This document shows positions 17,757 through 26,297 of a DNA stretch of 64,000 nucleotides, piece after piece. The position numbers and the translations under genes were made by a program. Source of the stretch: Clostridium_AD sp050717535 (lineage in GTDB: Bacteria; Bacillota; Clostridia; Clostridiales; Clostridiaceae); the NCBI RefSeq assembly GCF_050717535.1, contig NZ_JBOITM010000085.1, positions 1 to 64,000 of the forward strand. The letters are read 5' to 3'. The notes under the pieces were generated by a model, which made no database searches, had not been told where the DNA came from, and saw only the letters and a list, made by a program, of their open reading frames with translations. How positions within the stretch are numbered: the stretch's first letter is position 1; every line of letters begins with the position of its first letter.

Positions 17757-17891
17757 TGCTATTATGAGATGGCCTTATGTCAGGTCTTTTAATTTTTTAG
17801 AAAATAACTGTCCTATTAATATAAGTGTTATTATTACAGGAGATATTAAAAAATACAACGGTAATTAATTATACTAAAGGGAGCTAAAAAA

Positions 17892-18647
17892 ATGCATATC
17901 ATTAATTTATTTGATTTTTCAACATGGCAATGGGTAGGGGTAATAATATCAGCATTTTTAATTGGATTTTCAAAAACTGGGATTAGTGCTTTTATGCTAC
18001 CCGCTATACCTATAATTGCGAGTGTGTTTGGGGGAAAAGAATCTACAGGAGTTATTCTTCCACTATTAATAATGGGAGATATTTTTGCATTATACTATTA
18101 TAATAGGCATGCAAAATGGAATAATATAAAAAAATTATTACCTTGGACATTCCTAGGATTGTTATTTGGTGTCATAGTTGGAAACTATATTAACGACAAA
18201 CAATTTAAAACGGTTATATCAATTTCAGTTTTACTTTGTTTGATTATTTTACTTTATAGTGAAAAAAAGGGAGAAAATTTTAAAGTCCCAGAAAATAAAT
18301 GGTTTTATGCTTTTGCGGGTATTCTTACTGGTTTTACATCCATGATTGGAAATGCTGCTGGGCCTATATTTAGTGTATATTTGTTAAGTATGAACCTCAA
18401 GAAAAACGATTTTATGGGTACACTAGCTTGGTTTTTCTTTCTTATTAATGTATCGAAAGTTCCATTGCAAATTTTATTTTGGCATAATATGTCCGGTAAA
18501 ACAATTTTACTTACCGTGGGCATGATACCTGCAATTGCTATAGGAGCATTTTTGGGCATGTTGATGATCAAAAAAATAAAAGAGAAGAATTTTCGATATA
18601 TTATTATAGGTATGACAGCTATAGCAGCAATAAAGCTATTAATATAG
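17892..18647 (+). CDS. TSUP-family permease (sulfite exporter TauE/SafE type)
   Basis: 251 aa, eight or so membrane helices in two related halves. The N-terminal GFSKTGISAFMLPAIPII and the mid-protein GFTSMIGNAAGPIFSVYLL are the paired TSUP signatures. Members move sulfite, sulfoacetate or other small organosulfur anions; the substrate here is not predictable. GGGAGC precedes the ATG. It is alone, with a terminator shared with the opposing histidine kinase gene. Confidence 0.88.
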   Translation: MHIINLFDFSTWQWVGVIISAFLIGFSKTGISAFMLPAIPIIASVFGGKESTGVILPLLIMGDIFALYYYNRHAKWNNIKKLLPWTFLGLLFGVIVGNYINDKQFKTVISISVLLCLIILLYSEKKGENFKVPENKWFYAFAGILTGFTSMIGNAAGPIFSVYLLSMNLKKNDFMGTLAWFFFLINVSKVPLQILFWHNMSGKTILLTVGMIPAIAIGAFLGMLMIKKIKEKNFRYIIIGMTAIAAIKLLI

Positions 18648-18661
18648 AAATAGATATAACT

Positions 18662-18698
18662 AAAAAAGCAATCAACAATAAAGTTGATTGCTTTTTTT
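18662..18698. terminator. Bidirectional terminator between TSUP and kinase genes
   Basis: AAAAAAGCAATCAAC pairs with GTTGATTGCTTTTTTT around AATAAA; A-run and T-run on both flanks. Confidence 0.9.
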
Positions 18699-20116
18699 TA
18701 TAGCCTATATTTAATTAAAAAACTAACACCCACATCTTTATTTATAGCTTCTATTTCACCATTGTAAAAACTTACAATTTTTTTACAAATAGCAAGGCCA
18801 AGACCAAAATTTCCAGTCTTATCTTTGTAGAAATTATCAAATATATTACATATATGTTCCTGTGGAATGTTAGGTCCATCATTATATATCTCTATTACTG
18901 CAAAAGAACCTTCTTTTTTTAACGTTACGCAAATGTTCTTTTTAGCATATCTAAGGCTATTATCTAAGATGTTTTCAATAGAGACCTGTATTTTATCTGC
19001 GTTTCCTATTATAAGAGCCTCTTCAATGGATAAGTCCCACACAATATTAGGATTAATTACTTTAAATCTATTTATTATATGGAAGAGTAGACGATGCAAG
19101 TTAATTTCAATATCATAAATGTTATTTTCTAAAACATAATCAAGGGTATTTAAATATAACATCTGTTTAACTTTTTTTTCTAAGCTTAAAGCCTCATCCT
19201 TTATTATTTCTGCATTTTTTTCCACTGACTCAACATACACACCATCAATAATTGCTGCAGCATGACTCATAATTACCATGATGGGTGTTTTTAAATCGTG
19301 GGATATACTTTGTAAAAACATTTTCTCTTCTTCATCCGCACGTTTTAATTCCCTTTGCATCATATTCATTGAGTCTGCTAGTCGTCCAATCTCATCTGTA
19401 TTTTTAATATTTATAGGTTCTTTCCAATCTTTATGTGCTATTCTAACAGTATAATTTTCTAGTTCTTTAAGTGGTTTTGAAATATAGTTTGCAACTAATT
19501 TGGAGGTTAAAAAACCAATAGCTATAAAAACTAGGCCAATAATAAGCATAATATAAAGCATAGTATTATTTTGCATTTCAGGCATATAAGTTATTAAATA
19601 TGATTTTCCAGTATCTCCATATTCGACTGAACTTATTAAAAAAATAAATTTCATGTTATTGTAGGATTCTTTAAATTGTTTTTCAACAAGAGTACCTGGT
19701 GTAATGAAACTTGACATCCACAATTTTACATTTCTATCATTTATACCAAAAGTGGGATTAGGGACATCGGGAGTATTAAGTGCATTAGTAGAATTACTAG
19801 TATTTGGTGGTAATCCGTGCCCTTTATTTATATTTATGATTTCAGTTCTATTATTTTCGTCCACATTTACAATATAATAATCGCTTCCTCTTAGATTTTT
19901 TATCTCGTCAAATCTATTTTGACCTGTAAAATCTTTAGCTTTTATTAAATAATTATGAGATACTTTGAGATCTTCAATTTTAGCTTTCTCATCTATGGTC
20001 TTAAAAGCAACTAGGTAAAAAAATGAAATGCTGAAAATTATTATAAGTATTATGATGGTAAAAGTAGTCCATATTCTCATGGTCAGTGATTTGAATTTGA
20101 AATTTACACTCTTCAT
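18698..20116 (-). CDS. Two-component sensor histidine kinase
   Basis: 472 aa. Membrane helices at about residues 13-34 and 183-205 enclose a ~150-residue extracellular sensor domain. HAMP follows (about 205-255), then HisKA with the phospho-accepting His in SISHDLKTPIM, and HATPase_c with IENILDNSLRYAKK (N box), YNDGPNIP and GNFGLGLAICKK (G boxes). It starts within the stop of the response regulator (ATGA overlap), so the pair is coupled. The extracellular input suggests sensing of an envelope signal; TCACA boxes link the system to glycosylation genes. Confidence 0.93.
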   Translation of the reverse strand: MKSVNFKFKSLTMRIWTTFTIIILIIIFSISFFYLVAFKTIDEKAKIEDLKVSHNYLIKAKDFTGQNRFDEIKNLRGSDYYIVNVDENNRTEIININKGHGLPPNTSNSTNALNTPDVPNPTFGINDRNVKLWMSSFITPGTLVEKQFKESYNNMKFIFLISSVEYGDTGKSYLITYMPEMQNNTMLYIMLIIGLVFIAIGFLTSKLVANYISKPLKELENYTVRIAHKDWKEPINIKNTDEIGRLADSMNMMQRELKRADEEEKMFLQSISHDLKTPIMVIMSHAAAIIDGVYVESVEKNAEIIKDEALSLEKKVKQMLYLNTLDYVLENNIYDIEINLHRLLFHIINRFKVINPNIVWDLSIEEALIIGNADKIQVSIENILDNSLRYAKKNICVTLKKEGSFAVIEIYNDGPNIPQEHICNIFDNFYKDKTGNFGLGLAICKKIVSFYNGEIEAINKDVGVSFLIKYRL

Positions 20117-20799
20117 AACTTGTATACCAACTTATAACCATAACCATATACCGTCTCTATAGTGAATTTATCTACTTTTTTTCTGATTCGTCTAATGGTA
20201 TCATCGACTACTCTATCTGAACCGAAGTAATCATCACCCCATACCATATCTAATATTTGTTCTCTAGACACTAAATTATTTTTATTTTCAATAAAATAAT
20301 AGAGAAGTTCAAATTCTTTGTTAGTTAGTATAACCTCTTCTTTCCCCAGAAAAACTGTTCTTTGTTTCTTGCTAATGCAATATCCTCCCAAATTCAAGTC
20401 ATCCAAAGGCGCGTGGGTATTTTCTTTAGCACTTACAGAAACTCTTTCTAAAAGTTTATTTGTTCTAATAATTAGCTCTCTAGGTAAAAAAGGTTTTGAT
20501 AAATAATCATCGCTACCAAGTTCGAGTCCAACCACACGATCAAGTTCTTCATTTCTCGCAGACATAAAAATTACCGGTGTATTTTTATTATGAGCTTTAA
20601 CAGCTTTTATAATTTGATAACCATCAATATCTGGAAGCATTATGTCTAGTATCCAAAGATCAGGCAAATCTTTAATTCTTTCTAATGCGGAATTACCATT
20701 TGAAAAAGTAGTCACATCATAACCTTCACGTTGTAGGTATTTTTCTAATAATAGATTTAAACTTATTTCATCTTCAACAAGATATATTTTCTTTGACAA
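20113..20799 (-). CDS. OmpR/PhoB-family response regulator
   Basis: About 228 aa. Receiver domain: acidic pair in LVEDE, phospho-acceptor Asp in LWILDIMLPD, Lys in DYLSKPF. C-terminal winged helix from about residue 135 (LTNKEFELLYYFIENKNNLV, ...WGDDYFGSDRVVDDTIRRIR, YGYGYKLVYKL). The start is TTG 20799, 6 nt after GGGGTG; the GTG at 20808 is part of the Shine-Dalgarno. It is co-transcribed with the kinase. Its own upstream region carries a direct repeat spaced 11 bp, suggesting autoregulation. Confidence 0.93.
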   Translation of the reverse strand: MSKKIYLVEDEISLNLLLEKYLQREGYDVTTFSNGNSALERIKDLPDLWILDIMLPDIDGYQIIKAVKAHNKNTPVIFMSARNEELDRVVGLELGSDDYLSKPFLPRELIIRTNKLLERVSVSAKENTHAPLDDLNLGGYCISKKQRTVFLGKEEVILTNKEFELLYYFIENKNNLVSREQILDMVWGDDYFGSDRVVDDTIRRIRKKVDKFTIETVYGYGYKLVYKL

Positions 20800-20926
20800 G
20801 TGAATCACCCCTATATGTTAATTACTGTGTTTTATTGTTTATAAAAATCATTTAATCAATAAAGAACTATAAATATCTGTTAAGTATATTTTATCACATA
20901 ATTTTCAAAACATTTCAGAAAATTTA

Positions 20927-20942
20927 TGTGAAGATTGTGTGT
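20927..20942 (-). promoter_or_regulatory. Direct repeat, probable autoregulatory box before the response regulator
   Basis: Minus strand reads ACACAATCTTCACATAAA: ACACA (20942-20938) and TCACA (20931-20927) are 11 bp apart. A further TCACATAA lies in the opposite orientation at 20894-20901. Confidence 0.5.
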
Positions 20943-21054
20943 TATTTAAATATAGAAGGGTAATGGTCCTATAGCAAGTAACATGCCTTTAGAATAGTAT
21001 GATATATATAAATATCTATATTTTAATAAAATATAAAGTGGGGTGATTCTAATA

Positions 21055-21354
21055 ATGGCTGACTATGTAATATTTTGTATTTTGATTTTAACAACATTTC
21101 TTATTATTTCTTTCCCCATAATATTAGATATAATCAATATGAGGAAGACTCATGAGACTAGAGATACAAAAGGTTTAACTAGAAGAAGTATTACATTAGG
21201 ATTAATATTTATTTATATATCCATCCAAATTTATTTAATTATTTTTAATAAGGAGACCACAATTTCAGATGAGTTTAAGACTATTATAGTTTCTGTTGTT
21301 TCATTTTATTTTGGTAAAAGCACAGCATTGGATGATCCCAATAAAAAAAGTTGA
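21055..21354 (+). CDS. Small membrane protein of unknown function
   Basis: About 99 aa with two membrane helices (roughly residues 3-25 and 47-65) and a short apolar C-terminal stretch (TIIVSVVSFYFGKSTALDDP). The loop between the helices is basic. ATG 21055 follows GGGGTG; the GTG within that site (21043) is an alternative. I do not recognise the family. It lies divergent from the two-component genes and ends just before the guanidine riboswitch promoter. Confidence 0.65.
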   Translation: MADYVIFCILILTTFLIISFPIILDIINMRKTHETRDTKGLTRRSITLGLIFIYISIQIYLIIFNKETTISDEFKTIIVSVVSFYFGKSTALDDPNKKS

Positions 21355-21368
21355 ATATATGTGAATAT

Positions 21369-21396
21369 TGACAACCTTAATAATTTTTGTTAATAT
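21369..21396 (+). promoter_or_regulatory. Promoter of the guanidine riboswitch transcript
   Basis: TTGACA (21369-21374), 16-nt spacer, TAATAT (21391-21396), about 25 nt before the aptamer. Confidence 0.65.
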
Positions 21397-21420
21397 TTTA
21401 AGTGAATATGCATTAAAGTT

Positions 21421-21546
21421 TTATAGGGTTCCGCAGTTTAAATTAATAACTGGTCTGGTCCAAGATAAAACGCACAGGTTAACTGTGTTCACGGAAGGAT
21501 AAAAGCCTGGGAGATATTATTACAATATCATCTTTGGCTTTTTTTA
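21421..21546 (+). promoter_or_regulatory. Guanidine-I (ykkC) riboswitch with terminator
   Basis: The conserved aptamer blocks appear in order: AGGGTTCCG, CTGGTC(C)AAGA, an ACAC/GTGT-type stem, ACGGAAGGATAAAAGCCTGGGAGA split over 21491-21514. The 3' part AAAGCC (21502 on) can instead pair with GGCTTT before a T-run at 21538-21546, giving the OFF-state terminator. Guanidine binding to the aptamer would allow read-through into the SMR gene. Confidence 0.92.
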
Positions 21547-21573
21547 TTTTGTATATTGAAAGGAGAGAAAATT

Positions 21574-21894
21574 ATGCAATGGTTATTTTTAGTTATAGCA
21601 GGATTTTTTGAAATGGGGTGGGCTATAGGATTAAAATATTCACAAGGATTTACAAAACCTATACCCAGTGTGTTTACCGTATTAGGAATGATAGCAAGTT
21701 TTTATTTTCTGTCGTTAGCATTGAAAAGTCTTCCAATAGGAACTGCATATGCAATTTGGACAGGAATTGGTACAGTTGGTACTGTGATTTTAGGAATAAT
21801 ATTATTTAAAGAACCTATGAATATAATGCGATTAGTATGTATTGGATTTATAATAATAGGAATTGCAGGCTTGAAATTGGCATCACCTAATTAA
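21574..21894 (+). CDS. gdx: SMR-family guanidinium exporter
   Basis: 106 aa, four membrane helices, with the essential glutamate in GFFEMGWAIGLKYSQGF near residue 13, and GTAYAIWTGIGTVGTV in helix 3. This is the SugE/Gdx branch of the small multidrug resistance family, which exchanges guanidinium for protons as an antiparallel dimer. GGAGAG precedes ATG 21574; the frame back to 21556 is inside the Shine-Dalgarno. A guanidine-I riboswitch immediately upstream strongly supports guanidine export as the function. Confidence 0.95.
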   Translation: MQWLFLVIAGFFEMGWAIGLKYSQGFTKPIPSVFTVLGMIASFYFLSLALKSLPIGTAYAIWTGIGTVGTVILGIILFKEPMNIMRLVCIGFIIIGIAGLKLASPN

Positions 21895-21910
21895 TTGATC
21901 TAATAAATAC

Positions 21911-21940
21911 AAAATCCTCTGGAGTTTTCCAGAGGATTTT
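21911..21940. terminator. Bidirectional terminator after the SMR gene
   Basis: AAAATCCTCTGGA pairs with TCCAGAGGATTTT around GTTT, 13-bp stem. Confidence 0.88.
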
Positions 21941-21945
21941 GTATT

Positions 21946-22524
21946 CTAAATTTCTCCTTTTAATCCGATTTCTTCAGCAACACTTTGCATACCTTTTATG
22001 GTTTCACTAAGTATGTCACCAATATCCATTCCCATTCTTTCTGACCCCGAAAGAATAACATCTCTGTTCACACCAGCTGCAAAACTTCTTTGCTTGAATT
22101 TCTTTTTAACTGACTTTACTTCTAAATCAAGCACACTCTTACTTGGCCTCATAAGTGCAGTTGCTGTAATAAGCCCAGTAAGTTCATCAATAGTAAACAA
22201 AACATTTTCCATTTTATGTGTTGGTTCTATATCTATGCAAAGACCAAAGCCATGGCTCTGAACAGCATGTATGTAATCCTCAGGATAGCCCTCAGCTTCT
22301 AATATATCCCTTGCTTTAACACAATGCTCCTGGGGATACATTTCATAATCAACATCATGAAGAAGCCCAACTATGCCCCACTTATCTACATCTTCATTGT
22401 TTAACTCAGCAAAATGCCTCATAACAGCCTCAACAGATAGACCATGTTTTATCAGACTGTCACTTTTATTATATTTTTTTAATAACTCAAAAGCCTGCTT
22501 CCTTGTAGGAGATATTTTTTCCAT
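21946..22524 (-). CDS. HD-domain hydrolase-like protein
   Basis: 192 aa. Metal-binding pattern of the HD superfamily: His in SLIKHGLSVEAVMRHF (about residue 28), the HD pair in GIVGLLHDVDYEMYP (about 56), a further His in PQEHCVKARD and SHG near residue 90. It belongs to the HDIG-type group of stand-alone HD proteins, presumed phosphohydrolases; the substrate is unknown. AAGG precedes the ATG. It stands alone between terminators. Confidence 0.82.
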   Translation of the reverse strand: MEKISPTRKQAFELLKKYNKSDSLIKHGLSVEAVMRHFAELNNEDVDKWGIVGLLHDVDYEMYPQEHCVKARDILEAEGYPEDYIHAVQSHGFGLCIDIEPTHKMENVLFTIDELTGLITATALMRPSKSVLDLEVKSVKKKFKQRSFAAGVNRDVILSGSERMGMDIGDILSETIKGMQSVAEEIGLKGEI

Positions 22525-22600
22525 ATGTAAAACCTTCTTTCACTTAGTTAATTATATTATTTTTATGATAAATTATAGTTCAATATGAAGATTAAGTCAA

Positions 22601-22651
22601 TTTTTACTTGTATTTATGTTTGTATTTTTTTACTCGTATTTATGTTTGTAT
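22601..22651 (+). repeat. 25-bp tandem direct repeat
   Basis: TTTTTACTTGTATTTATGTT and its following 5 bases (22601-22625) recur at 22627-22651 with one mismatch (T to C). It lies in the divergent promoter region between the HD gene and the DUF4392 gene, so it could be a binding site or a replication-slippage duplication. Confidence 0.75.
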
Positions 22652-22736
22652 CCAATTTACGTTAATAATAGTATACTTAAGTAAGTACGTTATTTCAAAC
22701 TTGTATTACCCAATAAAATTCTAAGGAGATAAATAA

Positions 22737-23633
22737 ATGGAATATTATTTTAATAGAATAGAAAATGTAATGCGTGGTCTTATTGAACGTAGAAGGCTTG
22801 AAAAAGTATGTTTAAACGGAACATTACCAGATGCATGTAAAGAACTGTATGATAGCTCAACAGTAATAATTTTAACAGGGTTTTATATTAGTAATGCTAG
22901 CGCAGCAGAAAATGATGGACCCTTAGGAACAGCATCCTTGGCAAATGCTCTAGAAAAGATAGGTAAAAAAGTTGTGATTTTAACCGACAATAATTGTAAA
23001 GAAGTTGTTGACATATGTATGAAGTTAATGAAAGTTAAAGCGAAACTAGAAGTAGTTCCAGGTATAGGTGAAGATAGTTTTTATTCTGAACTATTAAATA
23101 AATATAAACCAACACATATTGTTTCGATTGAGCGACCAGGAAGAGCAGTGGATAATGAATGCTATAGTATGAACGGTATAAAACTAACGAAATATGTTGC
23201 TGATTGTGATAAATTATTTTTAAGGGCACAAGAATTGGGTATAGTTACAATTGCAGTTGGTGATGGTGGAAATGAAATAGGCATGGGGAATATAGAAAAT
23301 GATATAAAAAGGTATGTTAAAAATGGGGAAAAAATATGTGCAAAGAGTACTTGTGACTATCTTATTGTAGCTGGTACTTCTAACTGGGGAGCTTATGCGC
23401 TTGTCTCAGGGTTATCATTGCTTTCAAATAAAAATGTTTTTCATAATTATTATACAGAAATTAAAATGCTTGAAAAAGTAATGTCAGTAGGTGGGGTGGA
23501 TGGATATACAGGCAAACCAAGTATGACGGTAGATGGTATAAAACTTAGCTACAATATAGGGCAGGTGGTTAACTTCAATTCAATTGTTGAAAGTTATCTT
23601 TCTTTAAATAGAATTAATGTAATAGAATTATAA
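22737..23633 (+). CDS. DUF4392 protein (D-glutamate cyclase-like)
   Basis: 298 aa. Recognised as the DUF4392 family, related to the C-terminal domain of mammalian D-glutamate cyclase, by ILTGFYISNASAAENDGPLG near residue 42, VSIERPGRAVDNECYSMNG near 125, and AVGDGGNEIGMGNI near 175. The Gly/Asp-rich motifs suggest a ligand pocket. In vitro relatives interconvert D-glutamate and 5-oxo-D-proline, but activity for bacterial stand-alone forms is not established. AAGGAG precedes the ATG. Confidence 0.82.
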   Translation: MEYYFNRIENVMRGLIERRRLEKVCLNGTLPDACKELYDSSTVIILTGFYISNASAAENDGPLGTASLANALEKIGKKVVILTDNNCKEVVDICMKLMKVKAKLEVVPGIGEDSFYSELLNKYKPTHIVSIERPGRAVDNECYSMNGIKLTKYVADCDKLFLRAQELGIVTIAVGDGGNEIGMGNIENDIKRYVKNGEKICAKSTCDYLIVAGTSNWGAYALVSGLSLLSNKNVFHNYYTEIKMLEKVMSVGGVDGYTGKPSMTVDGIKLSYNIGQVVNFNSIVESYLSLNRINVIEL

Positions 23634-23673
23634 AAGAGGGGATTTTTAGCTGAATTAATGAGAGGAAGTTATA

Positions 23674-23997
23674 ATGATGAGTTTTTTATTTAAAGACAAA
23701 AATAAAAATAATGGAGTAGAAAAAATTGGGTTTGAAGAAGTTTTACAGGAAGATAAACTAATTAGAAGAGAAATAACCTATAGAATATTAAATACAGCAA
23801 TTATATATAATGCTGAAGAGGAATACTATGATACATTGGCTACCTGTGTTAACGAAAACAATACAATAGAAACAATAAGCATAGAAGGTTTTGAAATACA
23901 TGAAAATGTTATAGAGCTTAAAGGCGCATATCTTGACTATGAAGAATATGAAGAAGATTCAGAAGTTAAATATACTGGGACAATTTATTATTTATAA
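23674..23997 (+). CDS. Small acidic protein of unknown function, paralogue A
   Basis: 107 aa, no membrane segment, acidic C-terminal half (DYEEYEEDSEVKYTGTIYYL). It is a close paralogue of the protein at 31.2 kb; both share MSFLF, RILNT.IIYNAEEEYY.TLAT and IETISIEGF.IHENVIELKG. The family may be DUF6762 but I am not certain. AGAGGAAG precedes tandem ATG codons. It lies 40 nt after the DUF4392 gene and may share its transcript. Confidence 0.75.
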   Translation: MMSFLFKDKNKNNGVEKIGFEEVLQEDKLIRREITYRILNTAIIYNAEEEYYDTLATCVNENNTIETISIEGFEIHENVIELKGAYLDYEEYEEDSEVKYTGTIYYL

Positions 23998-24017
23998 TTA
24001 ATACATAGCAAACAAAA

Positions 24018-24042
24018 AAACTGTGACTATTACTCACAGTTT
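24018..24042 (+). terminator. Terminator after paralogue A
   Basis: AAACTGTGA (24018-24026) pairs with TCACAGTTT (24034-24042). Confidence 0.7.
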
Positions 24043-24199
24043 ATTATATTAAAGTAAAGGGGGACTTCGCTTTAATCGATATTTAATTTATATTTAAATA
24101 ATAACATAGAATTGTGACAATAAAATGAACAAAATGTGTAGTATTTGTTAATTATTAAGAAATATAAGTTTTTATGGAAAATTAATAGAAGTATTGTAA

Positions 24200-24236
24200 A
24201 AAAAATGAGTACTCATTAATGAGTACCTATTTTTTT
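24200..24236. terminator. Terminator of the helix-turn-helix gene (palindromic)
   Basis: GTACTCATTAATGAGTAC (24209-24226) is self-complementary and is flanked by A-run and T-run, so it serves the minus-strand gene at 24227 and read-through from the plus side. Confidence 0.8.
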
Positions 24237-24742
24237 ACATTAAATAATTTTTCGAAAATACCTTTTTTCCTATTTAAAATTACTTCAGCGGCGGCTTTAG
24301 CTCTTTGTCTTTCGAGGGTTTCAGTTAGAGTATTAAGTAATTGGATATCATGCTCTTTAATAGTTTCAGGTAATGATAATATGGCTTTATGTTTTTCTTG
24401 ATCTTGTCTAAAAAGCACTTGTGTATTTTCTAGTAATTTATTAATATCGTAGAGCTGTCCGTCTTTTACAGTTAATTGTTCTTTAAGAAACTCGATATTA
24501 TTTTTAAGTATATCAATCATATTTTCTTTTAATTGGGTTACTTCAGTAGCTGCAACTTCATCCTCGGCAGTTTGGTTATATTTTAGACATTGTTTAATTG
24601 CTTCTAAGCCTTCGTCATCTACACATGTTTTTCCATTATGGAATATTAAAAAAACTTTTATTTCAGGTAACTTCATCTTAGCATAAACAGTGACTGTACT
24701 TATTTTTAACTTTTTAGAGATTCTTAATGCATCATAGATCAT
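24227..24742 (-). CDS. DNA-binding-like protein with N-terminal HTH and coiled coil
   Basis: 171 aa. The first ~50 residues look like a helix-turn-helix (RISKKLKISTVTVYAKMKL), followed by an acidic heptad-rich coiled coil (about 75-125: VTQLKENMIDILKNNIEFLK and beyond). The basic C-terminus ends in RKKGIFEKLFNVKK. The layout resembles DUF536-type plasmid-replication-associated proteins, but the match is weak. AGGAGG precedes the ATG. Chromosomal role unknown. Confidence 0.65.
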   Translation of the reverse strand: MIYDALRISKKLKISTVTVYAKMKLPEIKVFLIFHNGKTCVDDEGLEAIKQCLKYNQTAEDEVAATEVTQLKENMIDILKNNIEFLKEQLTVKDGQLYDINKLLENTQVLFRQDQEKHKAILSLPETIKEHDIQLLNTLTETLERQRAKAAAEVILNRKKGIFEKLFNVKK

Positions 24743-24870
24743 GGTAATCGCCTCCTAATTTTATATAGAGTATATTCTCCATATATTTCCAAATACCTTT
24801 TTTTTGGAGTAAAATTTAATTGGATTTTGTTAAATTTAATAAGAAATAACTCAACAATTAACCAAATTAG

Positions 24871-24990
24871 CTAGCAATGCACTGGTCTTAGTACTGGTCT
24901 TCCCATATTAGAATATTCATTTGCTTGTTCCAATATCTCTCCTGTAACATCTAATTCATTTAAAATAGTATTACAGGTTGCAACTGTTTA
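24871..24990 (-). pseudogene. C-terminal fragment of a lost gene
   Basis: A frame without start codon reads TVATCNTILNELDVTGEILE, then QANEYSNMGRPVLRPVHC and stop. The composition is protein-like but the piece is only about 39 codons and is cut off by a stop upstream. I do not recognise the parent protein. Confidence 0.35.
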
Positions 24991-25035
24991 AGAAATATTT
25001 TTACTGTAAATAATAAGATAATAGGAGATGTTAAA

Positions 25036-25527
25036 ATGTCAGATAATGAAAACAAGGTATATGAAGTCCTTAAAGAATTAAATATTAATTTTGAAAAAAG
25101 AGAACATCCAGCTGTATTCACATGTGAAGAGGCGGAAGTGTTTACTGGGGATATGAAAGGCGCACATACTAAAAATTTATTTCTTAGAAATTATAAAGGC
25201 AACCATCATTATCTAATTGTGACAAAGGCTAGTAAAACATTGAATATTAAAGAATTTGAGAAAAAAATAGGCGAAAAAAATATGGGCTTTGCATCTAAAG
25301 AACGCTTAATGAAATATCTTGGATTGACGCCAGGAGGAGTTAGCATCTTTGGGTTAATTAATGATGAAGCAAATGCTGTAAAATTAATTGTTGATAAAAA
25401 TATTTTGGAAAATGAATTCATTAATTCTCATCCTAACGTTAATACAGCCACATTGAATTTATCCGTTGTTGATTTAAAAAAATTTATAAAATGGAGTGGA
25501 AATGAAGTTGAATTTATGGAAATCTAA
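25036..25527 (+). CDS. Aminoacyl-tRNA deacylase, YbaK/ProX type
   Basis: 163 aa, the full length of stand-alone prolyl-tRNA-editing-like proteins (PrdX/ProXp-ala group), which hydrolyse mischarged Ala-tRNA-Pro. Motifs: FEKREHPAVFTCEEAE near residue 20, KNLFLRNYKGNHHYLIV with the catalytic-type Lys near 47, GLTPGGVSIFGLIND near 98, and HPNVNTATL near 132. RBS GGAGATG. It is monocistronic with its own terminator. Substrate choice among Pro- and Ala-editing subfamilies cannot be fixed by eye. Confidence 0.9.
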   Translation: MSDNENKVYEVLKELNINFEKREHPAVFTCEEAEVFTGDMKGAHTKNLFLRNYKGNHHYLIVTKASKTLNIKEFEKKIGEKNMGFASKERLMKYLGLTPGGVSIFGLINDEANAVKLIVDKNILENEFINSHPNVNTATLNLSVVDLKKFIKWSGNEVEFMEI

Positions 25528-25541
25528 TAAATAGTGTATTA

Positions 25542-25577
25542 AAAAAGTAGTTAAGATAGATATCTTAACTACTTTTT
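25542..25577 (+). terminator. Terminator of the deacylase gene
   Basis: AAAAAGTAGTTAAGAT pairs with ATCTTAACTACTTTTT around AGAT. Confidence 0.9.
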
Positions 25578-25595
25578 ACTTGGGGAATATCAATT

Positions 25596-25808
25596 TTAAA
25601 TTGATTGTGCAAAATGGCATTTAATAATATTGTTATCTTTGGAAGCTAATGTTCTAAAATGTTCTTTTAATCTTTCTTTAAAATTATCATCCATTTCAAT
25701 TTTTTTTTCGTTTTTATAATGTAGACTTTTATATATTATTTTATCCTCATTCTCTTTCATATATCTATATAAAATTGTACTTAATTTTTCACCTTTGTTG
25801 TTATTCAT
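25596..25808 (-). CDS. Hypothetical 70-aa charged protein
   Basis: Soluble, Lys/Glu-rich (NKGEKLSTILYRYMKENEDK, then DDNFKERLKEHFRTLASKDN). GGAG is well placed before the ATG, and the upstream region is intergenic, so it is probably real. No family is recognised. Confidence 0.6.
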   Translation of the reverse strand: MNNNKGEKLSTILYRYMKENEDKIIYKSLHYKNEKKIEMDDNFKERLKEHFRTLASKDNNIIKCHFAQSI

Positions 25809-26003
25809 ATATCACATCTCCATAAAAGTAATTAGTGCATCAAATTTAACTTATGCACTTATTATACACTATATTACACAAAACGACAAAGTATTTATTT
25901 TTTTATGATTATCATAGTATATTATATGATTTTATTGAATAAAACCATAAAATAGTATAAAATTGCAAGAAATTTAGGCTGAATATTCCTATAATATTAA
26001 AAT

Positions 26004-26027
26004 AAGGCAGGGATTGTCCCTGCCTTT
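26004..26027. terminator. Strong hairpin
   Basis: AAGGCAGGGA pairs with TCCCTGCCTT around TTG; on the minus strand it is followed by TTATTTTAAT. It sits 3' of the small minus-strand frame at 26091. Confidence 0.7.
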
Positions 26028-26090
26028 AACTATTATGACAATAATAGTTAACTAATCTATGACTTTCTAAATGATAATGCTAATGATGAA

Positions 26091-26297
26091 TTAAATAATA
26101 CTTGTAATAATAACTTCAATGCCATAACTTAACATTCCATATCCAATCATCATTAGAAAGGCGATACCAACTCCACCCCAACTTCCGTTACCGGCTTTTA
26201 TTATTTCTTGATTAATGTTTTCAGAACATTGATTATTCCTTTTAATTTTAGTTGCTACATTTTTATTTGCATATTCTATTATTATACACCATTTGTT
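26091..26297 (-). pseudogene. Small Gly-rich hydrophobic peptide frame without a canonical start
   Basis: The frame ends with GNGSWGGVGIAFLMMIGYGM and a further apolar stretch, then TAA, and a terminator-like hairpin follows. Upstream it reads NVATKIKRNNQCSENINQEI but has no ATG, GTG or TTG before the previous stop. It may be a degenerate membrane-peptide or bacteriocin-like gene, or use an unusual start. Low certainty. Confidence 0.3.

Noticed and set aside
20891..20905. Fourth TCACA unit in inverse orientation before the response regulator as evidence of a divergent promoter
   Set aside because: Only a single unit without an 11-bp partner; kept as a remark, not as a site.
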